Shown in pieces: positions 53,451 to 61,219 of a DNA stretch of 64,000 nucleotides. The stretch's first letter is position 1; every line of letters begins with the position of its first letter. A program made the position numbers and the translations under genes. The DNA comes from QPIN01 sp965224575. GTDB taxonomy: Bacteria > Pseudomonadota > Gammaproteobacteria > Methylococcales > Methylomonadaceae. Below the pieces are notes generated by a model that had not been told where the DNA came from, made no database searches, and was given only the letters and a program-made list of their open reading frames with translations. The stretch spans positions 2,852,001 to 2,916,000 of the forward strand of contig CBDCZQ010000006.1 in the NCBI GenBank assembly GCA_965224575.1, given 5' to 3'.

Positions 53451-54536
53451 CTAAGAATCTTTTTTCCAAGCTATATAACCACCGATTAAAGACGTTACGT
53501 TCGAAAAGCCAATATCTTGCATAATCTGTCCAGCGAGTGCAGATCTATTTCCGCTAGCACAATAGATAAGGATTGATTTATCTTTGTTATTAGTGGGTAT
53601 TAATGTTTCGACGGTTGATTTTACTTCTCCACGAGGGATGTGTATGGCATTTTCAATAAACCCCAGTTCAAATTCATTTTTTTCTCGGACATCCAAAATA
53701 ATAACTTCACCTGTTTGAATCATTTTCTTGGCCGTTGCCAGATTAACTTGTTTAATCTGTTGTTTCGCTCGATTAATCACACCCTGTACGCCACGACGGT
53801 CTTTATTTGATTGTGAAAATTCACTTGAGTCTGCTATTTGTAACGCTTCTTCTTCGTCGATACCACAATAAAGGTTAGCTGGGACAGCTTCATTAATTAA
53901 TTTTGGTACAGGCAAGTTGAGATTATCCATTATTTCAATAAACTCATCTCTGGTTTTACCTGATAAGCGAGGGTTACTTGTTTTTTCCTGATAGACGCAA
54001 CTAACAAAATTTCCCTTATAGTCATGACCAGGGTAGACTAGAGTTTCTCCGGGTAAAGTAAATATTTTTTTGGTTACGGAGTCAAATAAATCACCTGCAT
54101 TCCCGTTTTGAAAATCAGTACGACCACAACCACCAATAAATAAAGTATCTCCAGTAAATAGTTTGTCTTTCCATAAATAACTAATACTACCTGCAGTATG
54201 ACCTGGAGTAGCAATAGTTTTGATAGTTGAAGTGCCGAGAGTAAAAACTTCATTTCCTTCTAATTGATAGTCTGCTGTTCCAGCACGGCAATGTAAACCT
54301 ATTGCTGTTTTTGCCCCCGTCGCTTGTCTTAAAAGCCCACTTGCAGTGATATGGTCAGCATGAACATGAGTTTCAAATGAATATTTAAGTTGTAAGTTGT
54401 GTTTTTTAAGTAAAGCTAAATATTCATCAACGTGGTTATCAACAGGGTCTATAAAAAGTGCTTCTTTACTATCAAGGTCAGCAAGTAAGTAAGTGAAAGT
54501 ACAGCTAGTTTTATCAAAAAGTTGTTTAAATATCAT
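53451..54536 (-). CDS. Persulfide dioxygenase-rhodanese fusion
   Basis: A 361-residue two-domain protein. Residues 1 to about 240 are an ETHE1-type metallo-beta-lactamase-fold dioxygenase: THVHADH (57-62), ATPGHTAGS, TGDTLFIGGCGRTDFQ and VYPGHDYKG. It oxidises glutathione persulfide to sulfite. Residues about 265-361 are a rhodanese domain with catalytic loop YCASGNRS. Such fusions (PRF) channel sulfane sulfur between thiosulfate and persulfide. The linker region around 215-262 is longer than usual. The next gene upstream (54582) also ends in a rhodanese domain. Confidence 0.92.
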   Translation of the reverse strand: MIFKQLFDKTSCTFTYLLADLDSKEALFIDPVDNHVDEYLALLKKHNLQLKYSFETHVHADHITASGLLRQATGAKTAIGLHCRAGTADYQLEGNEVFTLGTSTIKTIATPGHTAGSISYLWKDKLFTGDTLFIGGCGRTDFQNGNAGDLFDSVTKKIFTLPGETLVYPGHDYKGNFVSCVYQEKTSNPRLSGKTRDEFIEIMDNLNLPVPKLINEAVPANLYCGIDEEEALQIADSSEFSQSNKDRRGVQGVINRAKQQIKQVNLATAKKMIQTGEVIILDVREKNEFELGFIENAIHIPRGEVKSTVETLIPTNNKDKSILIYCASGNRSALAGQIMQDIGFSNVTSLIGGYIAWKKDS

Positions 54537-54581
54537 GGTGGTTTGTTTACTAAAAAGGTTATTAAAATGAAGCTTTAGGTA

Positions 54582-55787
54582 TCATGGTTTACCATGAACC
54601 TTGCAATATTCAAGCATACCGCCTTCCATATTGTAAATTGTTGTAAAACCATGTCCTAGCGCTGTTCTTGCTGCTCTAGCTGATCGACCACCGCTCCGGC
54701 AGACAAATAAATGAGGTGCATTTTTGTCTAATTTACTAATCTGTTGTTCAAAATTATCTTGTAAACACATGAGTTCAGCTCTAGGAATATGTCCTAATTC
54801 TCCAGTAAACTCATCGGGTCTACGAACATCAATTATTTTCATTCCAGTAAAATCATTTGAAACAGAAATATCTTCGATTCTATTACCGGTAACTTCACCT
54901 AGTGCATCGGCTAGCAACCGAGTGATACTTTCTAATTGAGTATTCACTTCATTATTCATCGTACTAAATTTTTCCTTAGATACATCTGCCTCAGCCAAAG
55001 CTGATTGAGATATTTTATCAATAAGTTCAACCTCAATTTCAATATCCGCAAAACTTTCACTAACATCACTAGAGACTTTAGATAATAATGATACGCTCTC
55101 AGAAATACCATTGACAATTTTTTCAACTTCAGCGCGTGTACTTTCTACAGCAGAATTTATATCTACAGTTGCATCAGCACTTTTATTAGATAAGTCACGC
55201 ATACTGGTTGCAACAACTGCAAATCCTTTTCCATGTTCCCCTGCTCTTGCAGCTTCTATAGAAGCATTAAGGGCTAATAAATTTGCTTCTGAGGAAACAT
55301 CCCGAATTTGAATAGCCTTTTGATGAATAGCTTCGATTAAACCTTGAATATTACCCAGTGTATCCATTGAATTTCCCCAGGAATCAACAGATTGAGAGAG
55401 AGCATTGATTTTTTCTTTACTCTTTTTAGTTGCATCTTTGGTATTTTGACTGGAAGTATAGATGTTGGGTAAAGAAGAGAATGCACTTTCAACTATAGTT
55501 TGAGCATTTTTTAGTTCAGAAGATATAAGTTCAAGAGTACGCCCATTTTCTAAAAAAGCATTATTTAGATTAATTCCTTTTTGTTCTAAATCTAATTTGT
55601 TTGCTTTAAAAAAACTATCAGAAATTATTGATTGTTCAGCTAATAGTTGGTCTGAGTTTTTTTTATATTCCATCTCTAGATCTTGAGATGAAATATGATT
55701 TTTTTTAAGTTGGATTTTTTTACTTAAATACCAACCTAAAGTAAAGAAAATCAAACTGCTTAAAGTTGAAGTCAGTAAAGTAAACAT
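54582..55787 (-). CDS. Chemoreceptor-type signalling protein with C-terminal rhodanese
   Basis: A 401-residue protein. One N-terminal TM helix (about 5-20) has no periplasmic sensor and no HAMP. Residues about 85-295 are an MCP signalling coiled coil whose tip reads SSEANLLALNASIEAARAGEHGKGFAVVATSMRDLS (about 165-200). Residues about 312-401 are a rhodanese domain (KIIDVRRPDEFTGELGHIPRA, active-site loop CRSGGRS with Cys363, then GHGFTTIYNMEGGM). The order MCP-then-rhodanese is unusual. Adjacent to a persulfide dioxygenase-rhodanese, it suggests cytoplasmic sensing of sulfane sulfur through Cys363 and signalling to CheA/CheW. No che genes are in the window. Confidence 0.88.
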   Translation of the reverse strand: MFTLLTSTLSSLIFFTLGWYLSKKIQLKKNHISSQDLEMEYKKNSDQLLAEQSIISDSFFKANKLDLEQKGINLNNAFLENGRTLELISSELKNAQTIVESAFSSLPNIYTSSQNTKDATKKSKEKINALSQSVDSWGNSMDTLGNIQGLIEAIHQKAIQIRDVSSEANLLALNASIEAARAGEHGKGFAVVATSMRDLSNKSADATVDINSAVESTRAEVEKIVNGISESVSLLSKVSSDVSESFADIEIEVELIDKISQSALAEADVSKEKFSTMNNEVNTQLESITRLLADALGEVTGNRIEDISVSNDFTGMKIIDVRRPDEFTGELGHIPRAELMCLQDNFEQQISKLDKNAPHLFVCRSGGRSARAARTALGHGFTTIYNMEGGMLEYCKVHGKP

Positions 55788-55941
55788 TTTATCTGTTTAT
55801 ATTCTATTAAAATAATAAGAATAATTTGGTAAGTAGTATGTGAATTCTATGAAATTATAGTCACTTATTAAGTGTAGTCTATTATCAATAGTTTTGTAAG
55901 ATAACAAATCTAAACAGAGGCTTAGGCTTTCAATGGGTATT

Positions 55942-56625
55942 TTATTTTCCATTCCTAAAGTAATTTAAAACCGATTTGATAGCATCTTTATTTAGCTGAG
56001 ATGTTCTGTTTTGTTGATCACATAAAGCACCTCTAAACCCTAGGTAGTCAGCTTTTAAATTAATAAGGTTAGAGATATCCTTTTCTTTTAATGACCCTGC
56101 CAACCCACTAATCAGTTGATGTTTTTTAGCAGAATGTACAAAGTTTATGATTTCAGTTAGGGACATTACTTGTGTTAAAGAACCTTTTGATTTGTCCATC
56201 GTATCTAACATAACACCGTAAAAACCAGCATCAGAGATGGTTTTAATTATGGTTATATCAAGTTGAGTATCAGCAAAAAGCACTGCAATTAATTGATGTC
56301 CTTGTTGAGTTATTTGGGATAGCTTAGATAAGCATTCTAGCCAATCTCCATTTGGGAAAAAACCGATTTTAATATAATCAACACCGGCACTAGTCATAGC
56401 GGAGACAGCATTAAAAACAAGGTCAGCCTGCATGGGTAAATCACCCACTGTTGCACTCACTGGTTTTTTTTGATTAATGGCTTTGACAATAGTAGAGACG
56501 ACATTAATGGGTAATGCACCTAAAGCACCTTGTTGAGGGTTTTTTAAATCAATAATATCAGCAGAGCTTTCTAAAATTAACAGAGCTTCATCTAGGCTGT
56601 TAACACTGGCGAGCATTCCTGTCAT
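55942..56625 (-). CDS. (5-Formylfuran-3-yl)methyl phosphate synthase-like (DUF556/MfnB)
   Basis: A 227-residue TIM-barrel protein of the MfnB/DUF556 group. It has SADIIDLKNPQQGALGALP, VSATVGDLPM, DYIKIGFFPNG and ISGLAGSLKEKDI. MfnB makes the furan precursor of methanofuran from glyceraldehyde-3-phosphate in archaea; in methylotrophic bacteria the homologue belongs to the H4MPT/methanofuran gene set. It is the last gene of four that overlap by 4 bases each. Confidence 0.85.
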   Translation of the reverse strand: MTGMLASVNSLDEALLILESSADIIDLKNPQQGALGALPINVVSTIVKAINQKKPVSATVGDLPMQADLVFNAVSAMTSAGVDYIKIGFFPNGDWLECLSKLSQITQQGHQLIAVLFADTQLDITIIKTISDAGFYGVMLDTMDKSKGSLTQVMSLTEIINFVHSAKKHQLISGLAGSLKEKDISNLINLKADYLGFRGALCDQQNRTSQLNKDAIKSVLNYFRNGK

Positions 56626-57188
56626 TTATGGTTAAGCTCCTGTTTGTGTTGCTCTACTAGCTGCATTAGCCATCCCCATGCTTCATATTCATTGTCTCCA
56701 GCGGTTTTATCTAGGCCAATTTTAAGATATTCAATCTCACTATTAATTTTTTCGATGGGTAACATTTTTAAGCGGCTGACTAAGATTGCTGCTTCAAGCA
56801 CTGCAAATTGCGCCCGATTAAAGCCTTGAAAAGGTGTGTGGTTAACCATTTGAATGGTTTTGCAAAACAGTTTAGGTCGGGTCTCATCTTCTTCAATTTC
56901 TATTAACTTGAGTTCTCTATGGGCTAATGCAGCAGATAAATAATGACCCTCAATTTTTTCTGTTTTAGATAGAGGCCAGTCTCGTCTACCGGTTAAGCAA
57001 CCAGCAAAGATGCGAATATCATCAGTATAATTAAGTACGGCTGTTTTTGACTCTAAAATATTACTCAGCGTAGTAGATGGGCGAAAAGGCAGGATAATAA
57101 ATTTATCTTCTTGTAAATGGATGCCCATGGGAGCAATATGCGTAACGCCCTTGCTATTTTGTGTAGTAACGATCACTTCTTGTATCAT
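56622..57188 (-). CDS. DUF447 family protein (H4MPT-associated)
   Basis: A 188-residue flavin-reductase/split-barrel type protein of the DUF447 group (HIAPMGIHLQEDKFIILPFRPSTTLSNIL, NHTPFQGFNRAQFAVLEAAIL). In methylotrophs this family is found with tetrahydromethanopterin biosynthesis genes; the reaction is not established. ATGA overlaps on both sides show translational coupling. Confidence 0.85.
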   Translation of the reverse strand: MIQEVIVTTQNSKGVTHIAPMGIHLQEDKFIILPFRPSTTLSNILESKTAVLNYTDDIRIFAGCLTGRRDWPLSKTEKIEGHYLSAALAHRELKLIEIEEDETRPKLFCKTIQMVNHTPFQGFNRAQFAVLEAAILVSRLKMLPIEKINSEIEYLKIGLDKTAGDNEYEAWGWLMQLVEQHKQELNHK

Positions 57189-58585
57189 TTTTTCTTTTCT
57201 AATGTTGTACCGGCTGGTTTAAAGCTGTGCATGTCTATGGTGGATTCAGAAAGGTCTGTGGCGCAACCCCATGTTAATGGCTGATCTTGATTGAAGCGTT
57301 TACCTAACTGCCAGGCTATTTCTGCACGGGCTAATTCTACGCCTAAATAAAAAGCATGGCCTCCATCGGCTTCAACTTGTAATTTTGGAAATAGTTCAAA
57401 AGGATCAGTGGCTGTATGCAAACCATCTCGGTTATAAATATGTATTCCGTCCGGGCTAGATTGAATACGATAACTAGGATCCCTTATTTCTGCTGCAAAT
57501 TCTTTTATTTCATTTAATTGATAGGGGAAAGGGGAGGGGTCATGGACGGTCATTAAACTTGAGTCTATATGTTTAGGCAAGGTATTGTTTTGTGCGGCAG
57601 CAAACATAATGCGTCTTGCATGATCTGCTTCACTAATGGCTCTTCTAGCATGTTGGCTAACTTCTGTGGCTAAAATATGGTTGATGTTTAGCTCCGAACA
57701 CATGCCTAGTAATAAAGTGTTCATCCCCGAGGTGTCTGCATGAGTCAGCTCGGTGATATTACCTACACCCATCATCATTTTTACATCAGGATGTTGTTGC
57801 CTAAAATTATAGTTACGGACGATAGACTCTGTAAAACCAAAATGAATAGGGTCTAAAATAGGGTCAACGATGAATGGTTTGTTTTTAGCCTGTAAGACAG
57901 AAATTGCTTGTTCTAGCGATGATAAATCACCATGTGTTTCGGGAATTAAAATGGGTGTAGCATCCACTTCATCAGCAATCCAAATACTTTTATTAGTCAG
58001 GCTAAGCATATAGTCTGCTCCAGCCTTGCCCCCACGTAGTAAATCATCATCTTCCAATGAATCAATACTAACGATAAACCCTTCTTGCTTTAGCGTTTGA
58101 ATAATATCTTCTAAATGGGGGAATGGTGTTTCGGGTAAACAGCCAATATCAATGACATTCGCACCATTTTTTTTGTAATAAAATGCACGTTTTACAACGT
58201 CTTCTACCGAAATGTTAGGTGCATCAACTATTTCTGCAAAGATTTTTACTTTATATTTAGATAAATCGTAATGGTGAGCTGCCTTACCAAAATGCAGGGG
58301 TAAATCTTTTAACTCTTCAGGTCCTCGTTCTACGGGTATGCCGAGTTCTGCTGATAAAGTATCAATATTACCACGGCAACGGCCAGGGAGTATTATTTTG
58401 TCGGCATTAAAGGTGTTTTTTAAACGGCGGTTAATCATCTCTGTGGTCATTAAGGCCGCAACTTTTAGACCTAATTGATGAATGGTATAAGTAAACTCTG
58501 GTTGCATTTTTTCTAAAATGAGCGTGAGCTGTTTTTCAGCCAGTTTTCCCGTTAAAAACAGAATGTGTTCTGAGGGTTTACTCAT
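57185..58585 (-). CDS. Dihydropteroate synthase-like protein (DUF6513, H4MPT pathway)
   Basis: A 466-residue protein. The N-terminal region of about 125 residues (DUF6513-like, EHILFLTGKLAEKQLTLIL) is followed by a DHPS-like TIM barrel (VDAPNISVEDVV, NGANVIDIGCLPETPFPHLEDIIQTLKQEGFIVSIDSLE, FIVDPILDPIHFGF). In methylotrophs this gene is linked to methanopterin synthesis, where a DHPS-like enzyme would join the pterin to the arylamine. A classical folP lies just beyond, in divergent orientation. Confidence 0.86.
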   Translation of the reverse strand: MSKPSEHILFLTGKLAEKQLTLILEKMQPEFTYTIHQLGLKVAALMTTEMINRRLKNTFNADKIILPGRCRGNIDTLSAELGIPVERGPEELKDLPLHFGKAAHHYDLSKYKVKIFAEIVDAPNISVEDVVKRAFYYKKNGANVIDIGCLPETPFPHLEDIIQTLKQEGFIVSIDSLEDDDLLRGGKAGADYMLSLTNKSIWIADEVDATPILIPETHGDLSSLEQAISVLQAKNKPFIVDPILDPIHFGFTESIVRNYNFRQQHPDVKMMMGVGNITELTHADTSGMNTLLLGMCSELNINHILATEVSQHARRAISEADHARRIMFAAAQNNTLPKHIDSSLMTVHDPSPFPYQLNEIKEFAAEIRDPSYRIQSSPDGIHIYNRDGLHTATDPFELFPKLQVEADGGHAFYLGVELARAEIAWQLGKRFNQDQPLTWGCATDLSESTIDMHSFKPAGTTLEKKK

Positions 58586-59130
58586 GCTAATGAATTAATT
58601 CTGTCTTTAACGGCAACGATCAGCTCATCTACACTTTCAACAACTTGAGTGTATTCAAAACTTCGGATTTTATCAGTTGCTTCTAGGTCAATCTTTCGTG
58701 GATAAACCATGACTTTACCACCAGGGGCGGTTGTTTCCATTTCAGGCGCAATATCACAAGGGTATACAATACTAGGAACACGACATTTTCCTGCTTGAGA
58801 GTATAAATTGGTGACTAATGAGTCGGCTATGCCTAATACACATTTAGCAATAGTGTTAGATGTAGTCGGAGCCATAATGAATGTATGATAATAGCCTTTA
58901 TAAAAGTGACCAACAGGAGGAGATGATGCTGCTTTATCACGATAAACAGGATGTTTTTCTCTTACATCTTTTAAATCGACACCATACATTTTTAACACTT
59001 CTTCTCCTGCCTGACTTAAATATATATCAACATTATCTAGTGTTAGTAAGAATTCAAGACATTCTTCTATATAGTGACCAGAGCCAGTAATAGCCCAAGC
59101 AATTCTTGGCTGTTTTTTATTGTCAGTCAT
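58582..59130 (-). CDS. Flavoprotein, dihydromethanopterin reductase-like
   Basis: A 182-residue protein of the flavoprotein (Dfp/AfpA-like) family: ARIAWAITGSGHYIEE-type FMN motif near the start (IAWAITGSGHYIEECLEF), FIMAPTTSNTIAKCVLGIADSLVTN, and ECP-like YPCDIAPE. Archaeal and methylotroph relatives reduce dihydromethanopterin. It is the first gene of the overlapping four-gene block; the probable promoter is in 59131-59251, shared divergently with folP. Confidence 0.82.
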   Translation of the reverse strand: MTDNKKQPRIAWAITGSGHYIEECLEFLLTLDNVDIYLSQAGEEVLKMYGVDLKDVREKHPVYRDKAASSPPVGHFYKGYYHTFIMAPTTSNTIAKCVLGIADSLVTNLYSQAGKCRVPSIVYPCDIAPEMETTAPGGKVMVYPRKIDLEATDKIRSFEYTQVVESVDELIVAVKDRINSLA

Positions 59131-59189
59131 ATTGTGCGTATTATACCTGATTATTTATGATAAACATGTTAGCTTAAGCTACTTGTTTC

Positions 59190-59224
59190 GTAGGTTGGGC
59201 TGCCGTCTTTTGTGGCAACCCAAC
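59190..59224. repeat. REP-like palindrome, copy 4
   Basis: GTAGGTTGGGCTGCCGTC with GTGGCAACCCAAC, placed in the divergent promoter region between the H4MPT block and folP, 28 bases before the folP start. Confidence 0.75.
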
Positions 59225-59251
59225 AGTTAGGTATAAAACAAAGGAAAATTA

Positions 59252-60097
59252 ATGTTCAAAAAAATAACGAAACCGCTCATTATGGGAATTTTAAATGTAA
59301 CCCCAGATAGCTTTTCCGACGGTGGACAATATACAGAAATAGAATCGGCTGTTGAACAGGTAAAAAAAATGCTAGAAGATGGGGCTGATATTATTGATAT
59401 AGGCGGGGAGTCTACGCGTCCAGGTGCTGAATCTGTTAGTGCAGAGGGACAAATCGCACGAGTTGTTCCTATTATTAAGGCAATTAGAAAAAAAATATCA
59501 GCATCAGTCTGGATAAGTATTGATACTACATTAAGCCATGTTGCCGTAGCAGCTTTAGATGCTGGTGCTAATATCATCAATGATATTTCTGCTGGACAAG
59601 GGGACAAAAATATTTTGACAGTTGCTAGTGAAAGAGAGGTGCCGATCATCTTAATGCATATGCAAGGAACGCCTGAGACTATGCAAGATAACCCAAATTA
59701 CGCGGACGTGGTTTCAGAGGTTATTGAATCACTAAAAGTTAGAGCTGATGATGCATTAAAGGTAGGTATTAAAAAAGAAAATATTGTATTAGACCCTGGT
59801 ATTGGTTTTGGCAAAAGAAAGATTGATAATATCAATTTATTAGCCCATCTTTCAGAATTGGTTGATGTTGGTTATCCTGTTTTATTAGGTACAAGTCGTA
59901 AGCGTTTTATGGGTAGTATTTGTACCGTATCAGAGCCATTCGAATTAGTGACAGCTACTGCTGCAACGACTGCACTTGGCGTTATGGATGGAATTATGCT
60001 ATTTAGAGTCCATGATGTTAAAGAAAATAGGCAGGCAGCTGATGTAGCTTGGGCTATTAAAAAAGCTAAAGATAATTGTGCATCCAAAACTAATTGA
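59252..60097 (+). CDS. folP: Dihydropteroate synthase
   Basis: A 281-residue enzyme condensing the pterin pyrophosphate with p-aminobenzoate. Both family signatures are present: MGILNVTPDSFSDGGQY and DGADIIDIGGESTRPGAE, plus ILDPGIGFGK and LLGTSRKRF. The length is standard. Position beside H4MPT genes raises the possibility of a role in either folate or methanopterin. The next gene starts inside its 3' end (20-base overlap). Confidence 0.95.
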   Translation: MFKKITKPLIMGILNVTPDSFSDGGQYTEIESAVEQVKKMLEDGADIIDIGGESTRPGAESVSAEGQIARVVPIIKAIRKKISASVWISIDTTLSHVAVAALDAGANIINDISAGQGDKNILTVASEREVPIILMHMQGTPETMQDNPNYADVVSEVIESLKVRADDALKVGIKKENIVLDPGIGFGKRKIDNINLLAHLSELVDVGYPVLLGTSRKRFMGSICTVSEPFELVTATAATTALGVMDGIMLFRVHDVKENRQAADVAWAIKKAKDNCASKTN

Positions 60098-60986
60098 GTT
60101 AGAAAAACAGTTTAACTCATCAACATTAACGCAAATTTTTACGCCATTATTAGCGCAAAAAGAAATTGAATTATGGATTAAACGGGATGATTTAATTCAC
60201 CCTGTTATTTCTGGAAATAAATGGCGAAAGCTTAAATATATACTTGATCATGCGTTAACGCTAAATGCCCATACTATTGTTAGTATGGGAGGGGCTTATT
60301 CTAATCATTGCCATGCCTTGGCTTTTGCCGGTAAGCAATTAAATTTAAAAACCAAAGCTTTTATTCGTGGTGAGAGGCCTAAAAAATTAAACCCAACCTT
60401 GCAAGATATTATTGGCTGGGGGATGGAGTTAATTTTTATTTCTCGATCTGACTATCGGCAATTAAGATATTTTAAAAAACATGATGATTTGCCAACTTTA
60501 CAAAAAGGAGAGTATTGGCTGCCAGAAGGAGGCTCTACAAAATTTGCTTTACGTGGAGTAGGGGAGATAATAAATGAAATTGAGTTGGAATATGATTTTC
60601 TGTGCGTGCCTTGTGGGACGGGAACAACACTTGCTGGGTTAATTAATTCTGCATCAATCCACTCTCAGATGATAGGTTTTTCTGCATTAAAAGGTGCGAG
60701 TTTTCTAGTTAAAGATGTTAAAAAAATTTTGGGAAAGGACAAATCAAATAGATTAAACTGGTTTGTCCAATTAGATTATCATTTTGGCGGTTTTGCAAAG
60801 TATAATAATGATCTATTATTATTTATAGATGGCTTTAATAAGCATCATAATATTGAAATTGAACCCATTTATACGGGGAAAATGTTCTATGGTCTGTTTG
60901 ACTTAATTCGACAGGATTATTTTAAGCCAAGACAGAAAATAGTTGCTATTCATACTGGTGGCTTGCAAGGAAATAGATTGATCTAA
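60078..60986 (+). CDS. D-cysteine desulfhydrase / ACC deaminase family enzyme
   Basis: A 302-residue PLP enzyme of fold type II. The PLP lysine is in SGNKWRKLKYI, and MGGAYSNHCHALAFAGKQL and CGTGTTLAGLI bind substrate and phosphate. The family includes D-cysteine desulfhydrase and 1-aminocyclopropane-1-carboxylate deaminase; residues that separate the two cannot be judged here. It uses a GTG start inside folP. It could add H2S or thiols to the local sulfur theme, but this is speculative. Confidence 0.85.
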   Translation: MHPKLIELEKQFNSSTLTQIFTPLLAQKEIELWIKRDDLIHPVISGNKWRKLKYILDHALTLNAHTIVSMGGAYSNHCHALAFAGKQLNLKTKAFIRGERPKKLNPTLQDIIGWGMELIFISRSDYRQLRYFKKHDDLPTLQKGEYWLPEGGSTKFALRGVGEIINEIELEYDFLCVPCGTGTTLAGLINSASIHSQMIGFSALKGASFLVKDVKKILGKDKSNRLNWFVQLDYHFGGFAKYNNDLLLFIDGFNKHHNIEIEPIYTGKMFYGLFDLIRQDYFKPRQKIVAIHTGGLQGNRLI

Positions 60987-61067
60987 TATCTCTGTTATTA
61001 CGGGGTACGATTAAAAGTGAAGTAAAGCTAAAGTTTTTTCTTTAAGAAACAGCTCTCCAACTCTCGC

Positions 61068-61102
61068 GTAGGTTAGGCTAACAGCTCTATCGTTAACCTA
61101 AC
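61068..61102. repeat. REP-like palindrome, copy 5
   Basis: GTAGGTTAGGCTAACAGCTC with GTTAACCTAAC, the CTCTATCG tip variant. It is paired with an opposite-oriented copy 18 bases downstream, upstream of ppk1. Confidence 0.75.
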
Positions 61103-61120
61103 ATTTTTAGCATACCGTTT

Positions 61121-61150
61121 GTTGGGTTGCCAAAGAGACGGCAGCCCAAC
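61121..61150. repeat. REP-like palindrome, copy 6 (inverted)
   Basis: GTTGGGTTGCCAAAGAGACGGCAGCCCAAC is the reverse complement of copy 1. Together with copy 5 it makes a head-to-head pair, as in REP doublets (BIMEs). Confidence 0.78.
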
Positions 61151-61219
61151 AAAAATTATTACTTCACTTTTAGCTGTGTCCATAGTCAAAAAACTTAATA
61201 ATTAGCCATAATAAAACAG

